Shown here: positions 44,319 to 52,620 of the stretch, piece by piece
Layout: each line of letters starts with the position of its first letter
How positions within the stretch are numbered: the stretch's first letter is position 1
Assembly (NCBI RefSeq): GCF_033705735.1
Contig: NZ_CP131131.1
Coordinates: forward strand, 744,001-808,000
Length of the DNA stretch: 64,000 bases
Direction of reading: 5' to 3'
DNA from: Shinella zoogloeoides
GTDB lineage: Bacteria > Pseudomonadota > Alphaproteobacteria > Rhizobiales > Rhizobiaceae
Made by a program: the position numbers and the translations under genes
Notes under the pieces: model-generated
The model's database searches: none
Seen by the model: only the letters and a program-made list of their open reading frames with translations
What the model was told of the DNA's origin: nothing

Positions 44319-46048
44319 GCGCAGGCGACACTACGCGCGAAGCCCGGCTGGAGGCCCTGCGCCGCATCGGCCATGTCCCCGTCCTGATCGTCGGCGGCGG
44401 GATCAACGGCATGGGAACGTTCCGCGACCTCAGTCTCCAGGGCGTCGGCTGCCTGCTCGTCGAGCAGGGCGATTTCTGCGCCGGCGCAAGCAGGGCCCCC
44501 TCACGCATGATCCATGGGGGGCTCAAATACCTGGAAACCGGTGAATTCCGGCTGGTCAGGGAATCCGCCGAGGAACGCAATCGGCTGTTGCGCAATGCCG
44601 CGCACTATGTCCGGCCGCTCGAAATGATCATCCCGATCCATTCCTGGTTCGGCGGCATCGTTCCGGCATTGCGGAAGTTCCTGCGCATGCCGGCAAAGAT
44701 CACGGAGCGTGGCGCGCTGGTGATCAAGCTGGGCCTCTGGCTCTACGACCTCTACGGCGCGCTGAACCGGACCATGCCGCGCCACCGCATGATCGCGCGG
44801 CAGGACATATTGCGCGAAATCCCCGATCTGGACCCGGACCTGAAGATCGCTGCTTCCTACTACGACGCCTGGATCACGTCGCCCGAACGGCTTGTCGTGG
44901 AACTTGCCCTCGACGGCATGGCCGCCAATCCGGGCAACATGGCGCTGAACCATCTGCGTTTCAGCGGGATCGACGGCAACCGCGTCGAGCTTCAGGACGT
45001 CGATACGGGCGAGCTGTTCCCGCTGACATGCGACGTGCTGGTCAACGCCGCGGGCGCCTGGATCGACCGGGTGAATGCCAGCGCGGCCCCCGGGCGCCGG
45101 ATGATCGGCGGCACCAAGGGCAGCCACCTCCTGCTCGACCTTCCGGCCCTCGCCGAAACCCTGCACGGCCGGATGATCTATTTCGAGGCCGAGGGCGGGC
45201 GCATCTGCATCCTGTCGAACTTCATGGGGCATGTGCTACTCGGCTCCACCGATATCCCGGTCGACGATCCAGACGGCGTGGCCTGTGACGACGAGGAGGT
45301 GGACTATCTCCTCGGCGCGTTCCGGCGGCTCTTCCCGCAGGTTCCGGTCGATCGTTCGAGCATCTTCTTCAGCTATGCGGGCGTCCGCCCCCTGCCGGCG
45401 AACGATGCAAGCGACCCCGGCGCCATCAGCCGCGATCACTCGATGCCGGAACTGCCCCCCGAAGGCGAGCGCCGTTTCCCGATCGTCTCGCTTGTCGGCG
45501 GCAAATGGACCACCTTCCGGGCCTTTTCGGCCGAGGTGACCGACAGGATACTCGCCCATCTGGGCAAGCGCCGCTCATCTTCGACGGCGGATCTGCCCAT
45601 CGGCGGAGGAGCCGACCTTTCCCAGGCCTCTGCCCCGACGGAGCGCCTGCTATCCGCCATCACGGATGAGCACGGGCTTTCGCGCCAAAGAGCCCGCCAG
45701 CTTGTCGCCCGCTACGGCTCGCGCGCAAAGTCGGTCGCGCCGGCCCTCGCGAAGGGCGAAACCTTCTTGGCCTCCTTGCCGGAATTTTCTCGGGAGGAGA
45801 TCGCGATCATCTGCGATACGGAGCTGGTCCTGCACGCCGAAGATTTTCTCTTCGGGCGCAGCTCGGTGTTCCTGGAGCGGCCGCTGGGCCACGATGCGCT
45901 GGAGGAACTGGTCGGCGTTATCGGACTGTTTCGTCGCTGGGATGACGCGCGCCGGGCGGCGGAATTGGAGCGGTTGGTATATCGTTACCGCAAGCTGCAT
46001 CGGATCGACGTGTCCGGGCTGACAGGATCGCGGCCTCGATTTATCTGA
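44315..46048 (+). CDS. FAD-dependent polyol-phosphate dehydrogenase (GlpD/EryB-like)
   Basis: 577 residues. FAD motif LIVGGGINGMGTFRDLSLQG is near residue 25, then a GlpD signature region (SRAPSRMIHGGLKYLE), LLGSTDIPVDDPD and FFSYAGVRPLP, and a C-terminal GlpD accessory domain. Homologues oxidise sn-glycerol 3-phosphate or erythritol phosphate and feed quinone. Next to an FGGY kinase it most likely oxidises the kinase product to a ketose phosphate for the two aldolases upstream. Longer than typical GlpD by about 70 residues. Last gene of the DeoR-linked operon. Confidence 0.88.
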   Translation: MSAGDTTREARLEALRRIGHVPVLIVGGGINGMGTFRDLSLQGVGCLLVEQGDFCAGASRAPSRMIHGGLKYLETGEFRLVRESAEERNRLLRNAAHYVRPLEMIIPIHSWFGGIVPALRKFLRMPAKITERGALVIKLGLWLYDLYGALNRTMPRHRMIARQDILREIPDLDPDLKIAASYYDAWITSPERLVVELALDGMAANPGNMALNHLRFSGIDGNRVELQDVDTGELFPLTCDVLVNAAGAWIDRVNASAAPGRRMIGGTKGSHLLLDLPALAETLHGRMIYFEAEGGRICILSNFMGHVLLGSTDIPVDDPDGVACDDEEVDYLLGAFRRLFPQVPVDRSSIFFSYAGVRPLPANDASDPGAISRDHSMPELPPEGERRFPIVSLVGGKWTTFRAFSAEVTDRILAHLGKRRSSSTADLPIGGGADLSQASAPTERLLSAITDEHGLSRQRARQLVARYGSRAKSVAPALAKGETFLASLPEFSREEIAIICDTELVLHAEDFLFGRSSVFLERPLGHDALEELVGVIGLFRRWDDARRAAELERLVYRYRKLHRIDVSGLTGSRPRFI

Positions 46049-46079
46049 GGTCGCGGAAGGAGCGCGGAGGGCCCTGCCG

Positions 46080-46475
46080 ATGGACGACGCCATCGCTACT
46101 TTCATTCTGGACCAGATGGCGGACGCCCTGATCTTTGCGACGGTCGATGGAAAGATAGCCGGGTGGAATGGCGCGTCGACTGCGCTTTTCGGTTTCGAAA
46201 AGGGCGAGGCCATCGGTGAATCGCTCGATCTTATCATTCCGCCGCATCTGCGGAACGCGCACTGGGCCGGCTTCGATTCCGCCGTCAAGGCGGGGCAATT
46301 GAAGCTGAATGGCCGGCCGACACTGACCAGGGCAACACACAAGACGGGGCGCAGGCTTTACGTCGAGATGAGTTTCGCACTCGTCCGGTCCTCCGATTGT
46401 GTCGTCGGTTCCGTTGCCGTGGCGCGAGATGCGACCGAGAGAGTTGAGCGAGAGCGGGCAAAAGCGGCCCGATAG
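46080..46475 (+). CDS. Stand-alone PAS-domain protein
   Basis: 131 residues, a single PAS domain with the usual signatures: MADALIFATVDGKIAGWN at about 14-31, ATALFGFEKGEAIG-like core (GASTALFGFEKGEAIG), DLIIPPHLRNAHWAGF and the PAC-like SSDCVVGSVAVARDATERVE. There is no kinase, cyclase or DNA-binding output domain. It may sense a small ligand, haem or flavin, or be a remnant of a larger sensor. The start has GGAGCGCGGAGG upstream. It lies 31 bp after the GlpD-like stop and 170 bp before the next gene. Confidence 0.8.
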   Translation: MDDAIATFILDQMADALIFATVDGKIAGWNGASTALFGFEKGEAIGESLDLIIPPHLRNAHWAGFDSAVKAGQLKLNGRPTLTRATHKTGRRLYVEMSFALVRSSDCVVGSVAVARDATERVERERAKAAR

Positions 46476-46645
46476 CCGCTGCAATCGCTGTCAGGCCGGA
46501 TTTCCATGCGAATACGATGTCGTGGGTTGCCGGAACGCATGCTGCCGTCGGGACACAAGAAGAACTTGTCTAAGGGTGCCAATTTCTTCGTTTAAGCCGA
46601 TGGCCTGTGCAGGCATCTTCTGGCTTGCCTCATGGGAATCGTGTG

Positions 46646-47257
46646 ATGACGAAAGCACTTGTCACGGGGGCGACGCGTGCTCCCGGACGCGCGATCGCCA
46701 CTTCGCTTGCAAAAGTAGGCTGGGAAGTGCACGCGCTCGGTCGTGACCGCGTCGCGCTTGACGAAATGCGCGGCGAACACGGGATCGTGCCGCTGGCCAT
46801 GGATCTGACGGATCGCGAATATGTCCGCTCCGTTGCGGAAGGCCTCGAAACCGATGTCCTCGTCCATGCCGCGCTCCGCTGGCCCGAAGAGAACCGTTTT
46901 CTCGGTCTGGCGGAGGCGGACATCGACATGGCTCTTGAAGTCAATCTGTCCGCCATGCTGCATGTCACGCGCGCCGTCCTGCCCTCGATGATCGAGCGCG
47001 GCCGCGGTGCGTTCGTGATGCTCTCCCTGGATGGCAGCAACGCGAATGGTGCGATCGAACGGACCGTCGCGGGGGCTATCGACGGGTTCTCGCGCGCGCT
47101 TGCCGATGAGACCCGGGGCAGCGGTGTATCCGTTCATTGCCTTTCCTTGGGAGAGCCGCCGTTCCAGCATTTGGGGCCGCAGGTCCTTTCGCTGCTGTCA
47201 ACAGGCGGCTTTCAATCTCAATTCATCGAACGACAGGAATACGGACATGGAACGTAA
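46646..47257 (+). CDS. Short-chain dehydrogenase-like protein lacking the catalytic Tyr-Lys pair
   Basis: 203 residues, an SDR-type Rossmann protein that begins MTKALVTGATRAPGRAIA, a variant of TGxxxGxG. The conserved late helix GAIDGFSRALADE is kept. Aligned on it, the positions of the catalytic Tyr and Lys are Glu138 and Ala142. The Asn-Ala-Gly motif is replaced by VHAALRW. It is therefore probably not an ordinary dehydrogenase; binding or structural roles are possible. It is short for the family (usual 240-260). It overlaps the TPP-enzyme gene by 11 bp. Confidence 0.7.
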   Translation: MTKALVTGATRAPGRAIATSLAKVGWEVHALGRDRVALDEMRGEHGIVPLAMDLTDREYVRSVAEGLETDVLVHAALRWPEENRFLGLAEADIDMALEVNLSAMLHVTRAVLPSMIERGRGAFVMLSLDGSNANGAIERTVAGAIDGFSRALADETRGSGVSVHCLSLGEPPFQHLGPQVLSLLSTGGFQSQFIERQEYGHGT

Positions 47258-48923
47258 TGGAGGGCAGCTGCTCGTCGAGTGCCTCCTGGCGCTGGGCGCG
47301 ACGAAGAGCTTCGGGGTGCCGGGGGAAAGCTATCTCGCGGTGCTCGATGCGCTGCACGACACGGGCGGACGCCTCGACTACGTTCTGTGCCGCAATGAGG
47401 GCGGGGCGGCATTCATGGCGGCGGCCTACGGCAAGCTGACCGGCCATCCGGGTATCTGCTTCGTGACCCGTGGTCCGGGCGCCACCAATGCCTCGATCGG
47501 CGTGCATACGGCGATGCAGGATTCCGCACCCATGATCCTTTTCGTGGGCCAGGTCGGGACCGACATGAAGGGCCGGGAAGCCTTCCAGGAAGTGGACTAC
47601 AAGGCCGTCTTCGGCACCATGGCGAAATGGGCGGTCGAGATCGACCAGGTCGAGCGCATTCCGGAAATCCTTTCTCGTGCCTGGACGCTTGCCGTCTCGG
47701 GTCGTCCCGGCCCGATCGTCATCGCCCTGCCAGAGGATATGCTGACTTCGCTCACCGCGGCCGCGCCGCTGTCCGGTCCCGTGGAGATCGCCGAACCCGC
47801 GCCGTCGGCCGTGGGCATGCAACGCGTGCGGGAGATGCTGGAAGGCGCTAAGCGCCCCGTCATTCTCTATGGCGGCTGCAACTGGGCCGAGGGCTCCATG
47901 GCCGTCGTCCAGCGGTTCGCCGAGGCATCCGACATGCCGGTCGTTTCCGTCTTCCGCTATCAGGATCAGTACGACAACACCTCGCCGACCTTCTGCGGCG
48001 AAGCCGGGGTCGGGATGGTCGCTTCCGTCAAGGAACTGCTGCGCGAGGCCGATGTCATCCTCGCCATCAACAACCGTTTCGGGGAGAATTCCACGGACGG
48101 CTACACGCTGTTCGACGTTCCGCAGCCCCGCCAGCAGATCATCCACGTCCACGGCTCGGACCTTGAAATCGGCAAGGTCTATCGGCCGGCGCTCGGCATT
48201 CACGCCGGCCCGAACGCCTTCGCGCGTGCGCTCGATGCTCTGGAGCCCGTCAAAGGCGGATGGGCGGAATGGCGGGCCAAGGGGCGTGCCGCCTATGAGA
48301 AGGGCTTCGACCTCCCCGACCTGCCGTCGCCCGTCGACATGGGCAAGGTCACGGCGCTGCTGAACGACGTCCTGCCGGAGGACGTGATCCTGACCAACGG
48401 CGCGGGCAACTTCACGGTCTGGCCCAACAAGTTCTTCAGGTTCGGGCCGAAGGCGCGGCTTCTCGCTCCGCAATCGGGCGCGATGGGCTATGGCGTGCCG
48501 GCGGCCGTGGCCGCAAAGGTCGCCCATCCCGAGCGCACGGTCGTCTGTTTTGCCGGCGACGGTGATTTCCAGATGAACTGCCAGGAGCTGGCGACCGCCC
48601 TTCAGCATGGGGCGCAGCCGATCATCCTGCTGCTCAACAACGGCATCTACGGCACGATCCGCGCCCATCAGGAGCGGCATTATCCCGAGCGCGTTTCCGG
48701 CACCACGATGGTCAATCCCGATTTCGTCGCGCTGGCGAAAGCCTATGGCTTCCATGCCGAGCGGGTGGAATCGACGGCGGACTTCGCCGCCGCTTTCGAG
48801 CGCGCTCGCGCATCGAAGACCGGCGCTCTCCTCGACCTCGCTATTTCACCTGAGGCGTTGACCCCTCGCCAGACGCTGAGCCAAATGCGCAAGGCAGCAC
48901 TTTCTGCAAAGGAAACCGCATGA
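47247..48923 (+). CDS. Thiamine-pyrophosphate-dependent enzyme (acetolactate-synthase/2-oxoacid-decarboxylase-like)
   Basis: 558 residues. Three domains are visible: a pyrimidine-binding domain with catalytic Glu27 in FGVPGES, a central domain (PVILYGGCNWAEGS), and a PP domain with the TPP motif from GDGDFQMN to LNNGIYG. The length and layout fit the acetolactate synthase/benzoylformate decarboxylase group, which decarboxylate or ligate 2-oxoacids. There is no regulatory small subunit beside it, so a catabolic decarboxylase or lyase role is more likely than branched-chain synthesis. It is transcribed with HyuA/HyuB and an aminotransferase, which would supply a 2-oxoacid. Confidence 0.85.
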   Translation: MERNGGQLLVECLLALGATKSFGVPGESYLAVLDALHDTGGRLDYVLCRNEGGAAFMAAAYGKLTGHPGICFVTRGPGATNASIGVHTAMQDSAPMILFVGQVGTDMKGREAFQEVDYKAVFGTMAKWAVEIDQVERIPEILSRAWTLAVSGRPGPIVIALPEDMLTSLTAAAPLSGPVEIAEPAPSAVGMQRVREMLEGAKRPVILYGGCNWAEGSMAVVQRFAEASDMPVVSVFRYQDQYDNTSPTFCGEAGVGMVASVKELLREADVILAINNRFGENSTDGYTLFDVPQPRQQIIHVHGSDLEIGKVYRPALGIHAGPNAFARALDALEPVKGGWAEWRAKGRAAYEKGFDLPDLPSPVDMGKVTALLNDVLPEDVILTNGAGNFTVWPNKFFRFGPKARLLAPQSGAMGYGVPAAVAAKVAHPERTVVCFAGDGDFQMNCQELATALQHGAQPIILLLNNGIYGTIRAHQERHYPERVSGTTMVNPDFVALAKAYGFHAERVESTADFAAAFERARASKTGALLDLAISPEALTPRQTLSQMRKAALSAKETA

Positions 48924-50998
48924 CACAGCGTCACGACATTCGCCTCGGTGCCGATATCGGCGGGACCTTTACCGACATCGCGCTCGATGTGCGGGGCAAG
49001 CTCTTCTCCACGAAGGTGCTGACCAATTACGCGGCCCCCGAGCAGGCGATCCTCGACGGCATCGAGGTCGTGGTGCGGGATGCGGGGATCGCGCCGAAGG
49101 ATATCGACATCGTCATCCACGGCACGACGCTCGCCACGAACGCGCTTATCGAACGCCGTGGCGCCAAAACCGCGCTCGTCACGACGGAAGGCTTCCGCGA
49201 CGTCATCGAGATGCGCACGGAAAACCGTTTCGAGCAATACGATCTCAGCCTCGTCCTGCCGAAGCCGCTGATCCCGCGCGAGGATCGCTTCCCGGTCAAA
49301 GGGCGCATCGATGCGCAGGGCAGGGAGCTTCAGCCGCTCGACGAGGCGGCGCTTGAGGCTCTGGCGAATGCCATCGCGGAACGCGGCTTCGGGGCCGTCG
49401 CCATCGGCTTCATCCATTCCTACATGAACCCGCGGCACGAGGAGCGCGCCCGCGAAATCCTGTCGAGAAAACTCTCGATCCCGATCTCGATCTCGTCGGA
49501 AGTCTCGCCGCAGATGCGCGAGTTCGAGCGCTTCAACACGGTCTGCGCCAATGCTTATGTGCGCCCGCAGATGGCAGACTATCTCTCGCGCCTGCAGGTG
49601 AGGCTGAAGGAGATGGGCGCGGAATGCCCGGTCTTCATGATCCATTCCGGCGGCGGCCTCATCTCGGTGGAAACGGCCTCGGAGTTTCCGGTGCGCCTCG
49701 TCGAATCCGGCCCGGCAGGCGGGGCGATCTTCGCCGCCGATATCGCCCGCCGCTTCAGCCTCGACCGCGTCGTCTCCTACGACATGGGCGGCACGACGGC
49801 GAAGATCTGCCTCATCGAGGACTATCAGCCGCATACCGCGCGCACTTTCGAGGTCGCGCGCACCTATCGCTTCTGCAAGGGGTCGGGCATGCCGATCTCC
49901 ATTCCGGTGATCGAGATGATCGAGATCGGCGCCGGCGGCGGTTCCATCGCCTGGGTCGATGCCATGGGCCGCATCCAGGCCGGCCCTGAATCCGCAGCTT
50001 CGGAACCGGGCCCGGCCTGCTACCAGCGCGGCGGCGAACGCCCGGCGATCACCGATGCGGACCTCGTGCTCGGCAAGCTCGACCCCGACAATTTCGCCGG
50101 CGGCAAGATCAGGCTTTCGGTCGACAATGCCAGCGCGGCAATCGCGCGCGATGTCGGCGACAGGCTGAAGCTGGCGACCGAAGCTGCCGCCTTCGGCATC
50201 GTCGAGGTGGTGGACGAGAACATGGCCAATGCGGCGCGTGTCCATGCCGTCGAGAACGGCAAGAACATCTCGGAAAACATCATGATCGCCTTCGGCGGCG
50301 CAGCTCCCCTGCATGCCGCCCGGCTCTGCGAGAAGCTCGGCGTCGACCAGTGCCTCATCCCGCAGGGGGCGGGCGTGGGCTCGGCCATCGGCTTCCTCAA
50401 GGCGCCGTTCGGCTATGAAGCGCTGGCCTCTAAAATCATGCGCCTGTCGAAATTCGATGCCGGCGCGGTGAACACCATGCTCGACGACCTGAAGGCGACC
50501 GCTGAAGGCTTCGTGCGCGCCGGAACGGATGGCGCGATCGTGCGCGAGATCACCGCCTTCATGCGTTATGCCGGCCAAGGCTGGGAGATTCCCGTGGCGC
50601 TGCCCGATCGTGCCTTCACGGCGGCGGATACCGCAATGATCGAGGCTGCCTTCAAGGAGCGCTATGCCCAGTTCTTCGGCCGTGCGGTCGAAGGCCCGGA
50701 AATCGAATTCGTCACCTGGTCGGTAAAGGCGCAGGACGTTCGCCCCGAAGGTGAGCGCTTTACCCTTGAAACGGACGGTGTCGTCGCATCCGTGCCCGTG
50801 ACGAGAGCGGTCTTCGATCCCGCGTCGGGCAAGGCGCTGGAGACGGCGATCGTGCCACGCGATACGCTGTCGCCGGGCGCGCGGGTAACCGGCCCCGCCG
50901 TCATCGTCGAGCGGGAAACCTCCACCGTCGTCACGTCGCCGTTCGATGCCGTCATTCAGGTCGAAGGCACCATTCTTCTCGTGCGCAAGGGTCACTGA
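48920..50998 (+). CDS. Hydantoinase/oxoprolinase subunit A (HyuA-like)
   Basis: 692 residues. The ATPase-fold N-terminal phosphate loop is LGADIGGTFTDIALDV, followed by HGTTLATNALIERRG. A second nucleotide-side motif lies in YDMGGTTAKICL, and the C-terminal half shows the HyuA domain (GAGGGSIAWVD; GPACYQRGG). HyuA with HyuB forms ATP-dependent amidohydrolases that open 5-oxoproline or N-methylhydantoin rings; related complexes carboxylate acetone or acetophenone. The start overlaps the TPP-enzyme stop (ATGA). Confidence 0.9.
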   Translation: MTQRHDIRLGADIGGTFTDIALDVRGKLFSTKVLTNYAAPEQAILDGIEVVVRDAGIAPKDIDIVIHGTTLATNALIERRGAKTALVTTEGFRDVIEMRTENRFEQYDLSLVLPKPLIPREDRFPVKGRIDAQGRELQPLDEAALEALANAIAERGFGAVAIGFIHSYMNPRHEERAREILSRKLSIPISISSEVSPQMREFERFNTVCANAYVRPQMADYLSRLQVRLKEMGAECPVFMIHSGGGLISVETASEFPVRLVESGPAGGAIFAADIARRFSLDRVVSYDMGGTTAKICLIEDYQPHTARTFEVARTYRFCKGSGMPISIPVIEMIEIGAGGGSIAWVDAMGRIQAGPESAASEPGPACYQRGGERPAITDADLVLGKLDPDNFAGGKIRLSVDNASAAIARDVGDRLKLATEAAAFGIVEVVDENMANAARVHAVENGKNISENIMIAFGGAAPLHAARLCEKLGVDQCLIPQGAGVGSAIGFLKAPFGYEALASKIMRLSKFDAGAVNTMLDDLKATAEGFVRAGTDGAIVREITAFMRYAGQGWEIPVALPDRAFTAADTAMIEAAFKERYAQFFGRAVEGPEIEFVTWSVKAQDVRPEGERFTLETDGVVASVPVTRAVFDPASGKALETAIVPRDTLSPGARVTGPAVIVERETSTVVTSPFDAVIQVEGTILLVRKGH

Positions 50999-51000
50999 TC

Positions 51001-52620
51001 ATGAGCGATATCAATGAAATTCGCATGCAGGTCATGTGGAACCGCCTGATCTCGGTGGTCGAGGAACAGGCGCTGACGCTGCTGCGCACCGCGTTTTCCA
51101 CTTCCGTCCGCGAGGCGGGCGACCTTTCGGCCGGCGTCTACAATGCCAAGGGCGAGATGCTTGCCCAGGCCGTCACCGGCACGCCCGGCCACGTCAACAC
51201 TATGGCCGAGGCGGTGCTGCATTTCATCGCCGAAATTCCGCGCGAGGAAATGTATCCGGGCGATACCTATGTGACCAACGACCCCTGGAAGGGCACCGGC
51301 CACCTGCACGACATCACCATGGTCTCGCCCTCCTTCAAGGGCGAGGAACTGATCGGCTTCTTCGCCTGCACGGCGCATGTGGTCGATGTCGGCGGGCGCG
51401 GCTTCGGGGCGGACGGCAAGTCGGTCTATGAGGAAGGCATCCAGATCCCGATCATGAAATTCGCCGAGCGCGGCGTGGTGAACAAGGATCTCCTGAAGAT
51501 CCTGCGCCTCAATGTGCGCGAGCCGAACCAGGTGATCGGTGACTTCTATTCGCTCGCCGCCTGCAACGACGTCGGCCACAAGCGGCTGATCGAGATGCTG
51601 GTCGAGGTCGGCTACGACAATCTCGACACGCTCGGCGATTTCATCCTGTCGCGCACGCATGCGGCGACGATGGAGCGGATCGCCGGCCTGCCGAAGGGCG
51701 CGTGGACGAATGACATGCTGACGGACGGCTATGACGTGCCGATCAGGCTCGCGGCCGAAGTCTCGATCACCGACACGGGCGTCAATGTCGATTTCTCCGG
51801 CACGGACGCGATGAGCCGCTGGGGCATCAACGTGCCGCTCATCTACACGAAGGCCTATGCCTGCTACGCGCTGAAATGCGTGGTCGCCCCCGACATCCCG
51901 AACAACGCGGCGTCCCTTGCCGCCTTCAACGTGTCGTCGCCGACCAATATCCTGAATGCCGAGCGGCCGGCCCCGGTTTCGGTGCGCCACGTCATCGGCC
52001 ATATGGTGCCGGATCTGGTTCTCGGCGCGCTCGCCAAGGCGCTGCCCGGCCAGATTCTCGCCGAAGGCGCGGCCGCCCTGTGGAACATCCATATTTCGGC
52101 CCGGCCGGTTGCAGGCTCCGCCGGCCGCCGTGCCGAGGTGCTGATGTTCAACTCGGGCGGCATGGGCGCGCGCCCGGGCATCGACGGCCTGTCTTCGACC
52201 GCCTTCCCCTCGGGTGTCCATACGATGCCGATCGAGGCGACCGAGCATACCGGCCCCATCGTCGTCTGGCGCAAGGAGTTGCGCCCCGATTCCGGCGGTG
52301 CCGGCAAATATCGCGGCGGCCTCGGCCAGATCATCGAGATCGCGCCGGCGGAAGGTCATGAGTTCGACTTTTCGGCGATGTTCGACCGCATCGCGACCCC
52401 GCCGCGCGGGCGCGACGGCGGCGAAGACGGTGCACCCGGTTCGGCCAGGCTCGATGACGGCACGAAGCTGCGGCCGAAGGGCTGGCAGCATGTGCCGGCA
52501 GGCCGCAAGCTGGTGCTGGAACTGCCCGGCGGCGGCGGCTTTGGAAACCCCGCCGAGCGCTCGGCCGAGGCAACGGCCGAAGACCTTTCCAAGGGCTATA
52601 TGACGGAGAAGAAGCAATGA
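51001..52620 (+). CDS. Hydantoinase/oxoprolinase subunit B (HyuB-like)
   Basis: 539 residues, normal for HyuB. Marks include TSVREAGDLSAGVYNAKGEM (as a family core), TGTPGHVNTMAEAVLHF, NDPWKGTGHLHDITMVSP and the C-terminal glycine-rich GGGGFGNPAERS, probably the metal-bearing subunit of the complex. It starts two bases after hyuA and overlaps the aminotransferase gene by ATGA. It forms the catalytic pair with the upstream gene product. Confidence 0.92.
   Translation: MSDINEIRMQVMWNRLISVVEEQALTLLRTAFSTSVREAGDLSAGVYNAKGEMLAQAVTGTPGHVNTMAEAVLHFIAEIPREEMYPGDTYVTNDPWKGTGHLHDITMVSPSFKGEELIGFFACTAHVVDVGGRGFGADGKSVYEEGIQIPIMKFAERGVVNKDLLKILRLNVREPNQVIGDFYSLAACNDVGHKRLIEMLVEVGYDNLDTLGDFILSRTHAATMERIAGLPKGAWTNDMLTDGYDVPIRLAAEVSITDTGVNVDFSGTDAMSRWGINVPLIYTKAYACYALKCVVAPDIPNNAASLAAFNVSSPTNILNAERPAPVSVRHVIGHMVPDLVLGALAKALPGQILAEGAAALWNIHISARPVAGSAGRRAEVLMFNSGGMGARPGIDGLSSTAFPSGVHTMPIEATEHTGPIVVWRKELRPDSGGAGKYRGGLGQIIEIAPAEGHEFDFSAMFDRIATPPRGRDGGEDGAPGSARLDDGTKLRPKGWQHVPAGRKLVLELPGGGGFGNPAERSAEATAEDLSKGYMTEKKQ

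Noticed and set aside
36107..46048. A complete AI-2 (Lsr) uptake and degradation system.
   Set aside because: Only LsrF is clearly matched. LsrB contact residues, LsrG and LsrR are not recognisable, the regulator is DeoR and the kinase is closer to L-xylulokinase. AI-2 remains possible but is not supported as a call.
48743..50995. A 750-codon minus-strand open frame opposite hyuA.
   Set aside because: It is a shadow of HyuA, which has intact family motifs. The composition is not that of a folded protein.
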